Source: Desulfobacteraceae bacterium (GTDB lineage Bacteria; Desulfobacterota; Desulfobacteria; Desulfobacterales; JAABPS01). From it: a DNA stretch of 7,570 nucleotides. The notes under the pieces are model-generated. The model searched no databases, was not told where the DNA came from, and saw only the letters and a program-made list of their open reading frames with translations. Each line of letters opens with the position of its first letter. Position 1 is the stretch's first letter. The stretch lies in the NCBI GenBank assembly GCA_011391835.1, contig JAABPS010000132.1:1-7570 (forward strand), given 5' to 3'. A program made the translations under genes and the position numbers. Below, one piece after another: positions 5,643-7,570 of the stretch.

Positions 5643-5783
5643 TTGAAAAGTCTTACAAAACAGCTGGAAAAGTATAAGCGTAGTGAATTCAGCTATCCCA
5701 TAGTCGATGAGCTCGCCTTAATGGCTGAATTTCTCAAGAACATTTCTGTGGGAAGACCACCCGTGCTTGCCCGTCAATCTTGA
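5643..5783 (+). CDS. Possible small protein or gene remnant (46 codons)
   Basis: A reading frame from TTG (5643) to TGA (5781-5783) has protein-like composition. It begins with a charged stretch, L-K-S-L-T-K-Q-L-E-K-Y-K, then SYPIVDELALMAEFLKNI, which looks like an amphipathic helix, and ends GRPPVLARQS. A weak GTGAG (5632-5636) precedes the TTG by six bases. The frame stays open upstream into the end of the nitroreductase gene, so an N-terminus may have been lost. I do not recognise a family. It could be a real small protein, a decayed gene, or chance. It is the only coding-like signal in the 325-base convergent gap 5576-5900. Confidence 0.22.
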   Translation: MKSLTKQLEKYKRSEFSYPIVDELALMAEFLKNISVGRPPVLARQS

Positions 5784-5859
5784 ATATCTGGTTCTACAAA
5801 TCGTTCTCTGGGTTTTTTAATTCCCTCAACCATGTCTTTTGCAGTTGCTTTGGCGGAGC

Positions 5860-5884
5860 ATCAAATGATCATCAAATGATCATC
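5860..5884. repeat. 11-bp tandem duplication forming a 7-bp hairpin
   Basis: ATCAAATGATC occurs twice in tandem (5860-5870, 5871-5881) followed by ATC. Because TGATCA is self-complementary, ATGATCA (5865-5871) pairs with TGATCAT (5877-5883) around a TCAAA loop. It lies 17 bases beyond the stop codon of the minus-strand hydrolase, between convergent genes. It has the position of a terminator stem but no U-tract on either strand. Confidence 0.6.
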
Positions 5885-5900
5885 TCTCAATGAAATCCAA

Positions 5901-6683
5901 CTATCGGATATAATACATATCAGTACTAACATCCTGTTTTGCAACGCTTAATTTTGTTTTACTTTTCGTAAATGCCTGACCGATGACGCTCAGAGCCCTT
6001 TGAGGCGTATTGTTGACTTCACTCAGATGAGAAAGAATGACCTGTTCCAGCCTGTCGTGCAGGATTTCCGCCAATAATTTTTTTGCTGACTCATTGGAAA
6101 GATGCCCTGTTCGGCTCCGAATCCTTTGCTTGATGGGCCACGGATAAGGGCCATCAATGAGCATGTCTATATCGTGATTTGCTTCAAGTACAAGAAGCGA
6201 GCAGTCTTTCAGATGCTCTTTAACCATGGCTGTTAAATGGCCAAGATCCGTTGCAATACCAATCTTACTTCCGTTCTGTCCGACCGTAAACCCTGCCGGA
6301 TCTTCAGCATCATGTGAAACAGAAAAAGGATGCAGCGTTAGATCCTTTATCTGAAAGGGCGAACCGCACTCAAAATACGTTATATCTTTAACAGATCCCA
6401 TTTGATTGGCTGCAATTTCTGTTTTTCTGCTGATATATACAGGCAGATCAAACCTGCGGGAAAGAACACCTACCCCCTGAATATGATCCGAATGCTCATG
6501 GGAAACGATAATAGCGTCCAGGCTTTCCGGTGGTATCTCTCTGGATGCAAGCCTGCGCTCGATTTCTATTCCCGAAAGTCCTGCATCAATGAGAATCGAA
6601 GTTGAACCGCCTGAAACATAGATGGCATTGCCCTTGCTGCCACTGCTCAGTACGCAGACTGCGACATTATAATCAGGTTTCAA
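5901..6683 (-). CDS. Metallo-beta-lactamase-fold hydrolase, WalJ/YycJ-like
   Basis: A 260-residue MBL-fold protein. The N-terminus CVLSSGSKGNAIYV matches the L-x-SGS-x-GN opening of the WalJ/YycJ-like group, whose Bacillus members are linked to DNA exonuclease activity and to cell-wall/replication control. Metal ligands visible: HEHSDH (62-67, the HxHxDH motif), H124 in VSHD, D146 in ATDLGH, and late histidines in GHLSN (193-197) and LSHLS (217-221). EANHD (167-171) is also typical. I place the start at TTG 6683 because GAGGAG lies four bases upstream; TTG 6695 in the same frame adds four residues but lacks an SD. It sits 48 bases after dut on the same strand, probably co-transcribed. It ends TAG facing the nitroreductase gene. 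Group assignment good; biological role inferred from relatives. Confidence 0.85.
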   Translation of the reverse strand: MKPDYNVAVCVLSSGSKGNAIYVSGGSTSILIDAGLSGIEIERRLASREIPPESLDAIIVSHEHSDHIQGVGVLSRRFDLPVYISRKTEIAANQMGSVKDITYFECGSPFQIKDLTLHPFSVSHDAEDPAGFTVGQNGSKIGIATDLGHLTAMVKEHLKDCSLLVLEANHDIDMLIDGPYPWPIKQRIRSRTGHLSNESAKKLLAEILHDRLEQVILSHLSEVNNTPQRALSVIGQAFTKSKTKLSVAKQDVSTDMYYIR

Positions 6684-6731
6684 ACCACTCCTCAATAAGC
6701 CAATCTAAGTCCGATCCATTATATAAGAGTT

Positions 6732-7190
6732 TTAATTTCCTGTATGGCCAAAACCGCCCGAATCGCGCTCAGTTTCACCGAGCATTTCAACAACTTCAAG
6801 CCTTGCCTGATAAACCTTTTTTATAACCATCTGAGCGATTCTGTCTCCCCGGTGTAACGTATAATCTTTTTTCCCCATATTAATAACGGCGATTTTTACT
6901 TCGCCCCGGTAATCAGAATCAATGGTGCCCGGGGAGTTAATGATGCCAATGCCATGATTAACGGCAATACCGCTTCTGGGGCGTATCTGCCCTTCAAAGC
7001 CATCTGGAATGGCCATTGCAAAACCAGTGGGTATTAAAACAATGGCTCCTTGTTTGATCAAGATATCCGTTTCGATGGCTGCAACCAAATCCATGCCCGC
7101 TGCATTTGGCGTCATATAGCGGGGAAGCGGGAGATCGGAGTCCCTGTCTGGATGGATTCTGCGGAGCTGAATAACCGGCGTTTGGATCAT
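6732..7190 (-). CDS. dut: dUTP diphosphatase (dUTPase)
   Basis: A 152-residue trimeric-type dUTPase that hydrolyses dUTP to dUMP and pyrophosphate, keeping uracil out of DNA and supplying the thymidylate precursor in the cytosol. All five family motifs are visible: AAGMDL (30-35), RPRSGIA (70-76), [10 protein letters not shown] (88-97, with catalytic Asp91 and base-stacking Tyr94), RGDRIAQMV (114-122) and the C-terminal GGFGHTG (145-151), whose Phe covers the uracil. Length is normal and no key residue is missing, so it should be active. It starts at ATG 7190; the only SD-like element is AGGGA about a dozen bases upstream, so the RBS is weak. It lies downstream of the M16 peptidase gene (105-bp gap) and upstream of the MBL hydrolase, a plausible operon. 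Confidence 0.97.
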   Translation of the reverse strand: MIQTPVIQLRRIHPDRDSDLPLPRYMTPNAAGMDLVAAIETDILIKQGAIVLIPTGFAMAIPDGFEGQIRPRSGIAVNHGIGIINSPGTIDSDYRGEVKIAVINMGKKDYTLHRGDRIAQMVIKKVYQARLEVVEMLGETERDSGGFGHTGN

Positions 7191-7295
7191 TTTATATTTT
7201 ATTCCCTAATCTGCTGAAAAACAAAGAAGAAAGAGGTTACACCACCAAATGACACCTGGCGTAAAGAAGTCATAATGATACGGTTTTTTGCTGAC

Positions 7296-7570
7296 TTATC
7301 TGGAACGATAACTTTCATAGGCGTTTTTATCGTCAACAGGACCCAGAAGCGTTAAAGCGAATCGCTCTGACTGGAAAAGGCTTCTGGCCACATCTAAAAT
7401 CTCATCTGCTGTCACAGATTCAATTTTTTCAATGACTTCCTTCATCGGAATATAACGGCCAAAATGGATGTCTGTTTGCGCCAGTCGAACCATATGGTTA
7501 TCAACGCTTTCCGCAGAGAGGAGCAAATTTCCTTTTGTATATTCTTTTGCATTGCAGAGTTCAGATTGGG
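7296..7570 (-). CDS. M16 (pitrilysin/insulinase) peptidase, C-terminal fragment
   Basis: The frame is open through the right edge on the minus strand, so only the last ~91 residues are seen; the TTG at 7526 is internal. The segment (AKEYTKGNLLLSAESVDNHM, then RLAQ, HFGRYIPMKEVIEKIESVTADEIL, and ending in ALTLLGPV) matches the C-terminal domain of M16 zinc peptidases of the short bacterial PqqL/mitochondrial-processing-peptidase-like type. The HxxEH zinc site lies in the N-terminal half outside the window, so activity cannot be judged. It ends with TAA at 7296-7298 and is the first gene of the minus-strand run M16-dut-MBL. In many proteobacteria such a peptidase gene follows pnp; that cannot be checked here. 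Confidence 0.88.
   Translation of the reverse strand, partial: QSELCNAKEYTKGNLLLSAESVDNHMVRLAQTDIHFGRYIPMKEVIEKIESVTADEILDVARSLFQSERFALTLLGPVDDKNAYESYRSR

Noticed and set aside
5774..5833. Minus-strand 19-codon frame downstream of the hydrolase
   Set aside because: Too short and without an RBS; kept only as a hint of gene decay in the gap finding.
1..7570. CRISPR arrays, tRNA/rRNA genes, insertion sequences, phage integration sites
   Set aside because: Read on both strands: no regularly spaced repeats, transposase, terminal inverted repeats or tRNA-like cloverleaf was seen.

Overview
The window looks like chromosomal DNA from a deltaproteobacterial (Desulfobacterota) lineage, most like a Desulfobacteraceae-type anaerobe. 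This rests on gene content and protein flavour: a B12-type radical SAM protein with a C-terminal DUF2344 domain, a GAF/atypical-kinase/universal-stress trio, and a pitrilysin-dut-metallo-hydrolase cluster. It is inference; there is no rRNA or other taxonomic marker.

Layout. Positions 1-962 (+) hold the 3' end of the radical SAM/DUF2344 gene, cut by the left edge. Positions 963-1126 are a regulatory gap with a sigma70-like promoter candidate and a perfect 15-nt palindrome. Positions 1127-2653 (+) encode a DASS/SLC13-type anion:cation symporter. Positions 2654-2972 have no gene but contain the best promoter in the window (TTGACA-N17-TATATT), a structured stretch and a terminator-like hairpin just before the next gene. 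Positions 2973-4936 (+) are a three-gene cassette: a GAF-domain protein, a protein-kinase-like protein starting on the GAF stop codon (TGATG overlap), and a small UspA-family protein with a GTG start. Positions 5030-5575 (+) encode a nitroreductase-family flavoprotein behind a three-half-site AAACAT/ATGTTT array. Positions 5576-5900 are the convergent gap, with a doubtful 46-codon reading frame and an 11-bp tandem repeat.

From 5901 to the right edge the genes are on the minus strand and read right to left: the C-terminus of an M16 (pitrilysin/insulinase) peptidase, dUTPase (dut), and a WalJ/YycJ-like metallo-beta-lactamase-fold hydrolase. This side looks like conserved housekeeping DNA.

How the genes may work together. 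The middle block (transporter, GAF sensor, kinase-like protein, UspA-like protein, nitroreductase) reads as an accessory stress or redox-response module placed between housekeeping genes. Only GAF-kinase-Usp is tightly packed enough to call a likely operon. Its notable feature is that both the kinase-like protein and the UspA-like protein lack canonical nucleotide-site residues (HGDxxxxH and DFD; G-x2-K-x9-G-D), so the cassette may signal by binding rather than by ordinary catalysis. Several start codons were moved to internal positions because a good Shine-Dalgarno sequence sits there (2973, 3539, 5030, 6683).
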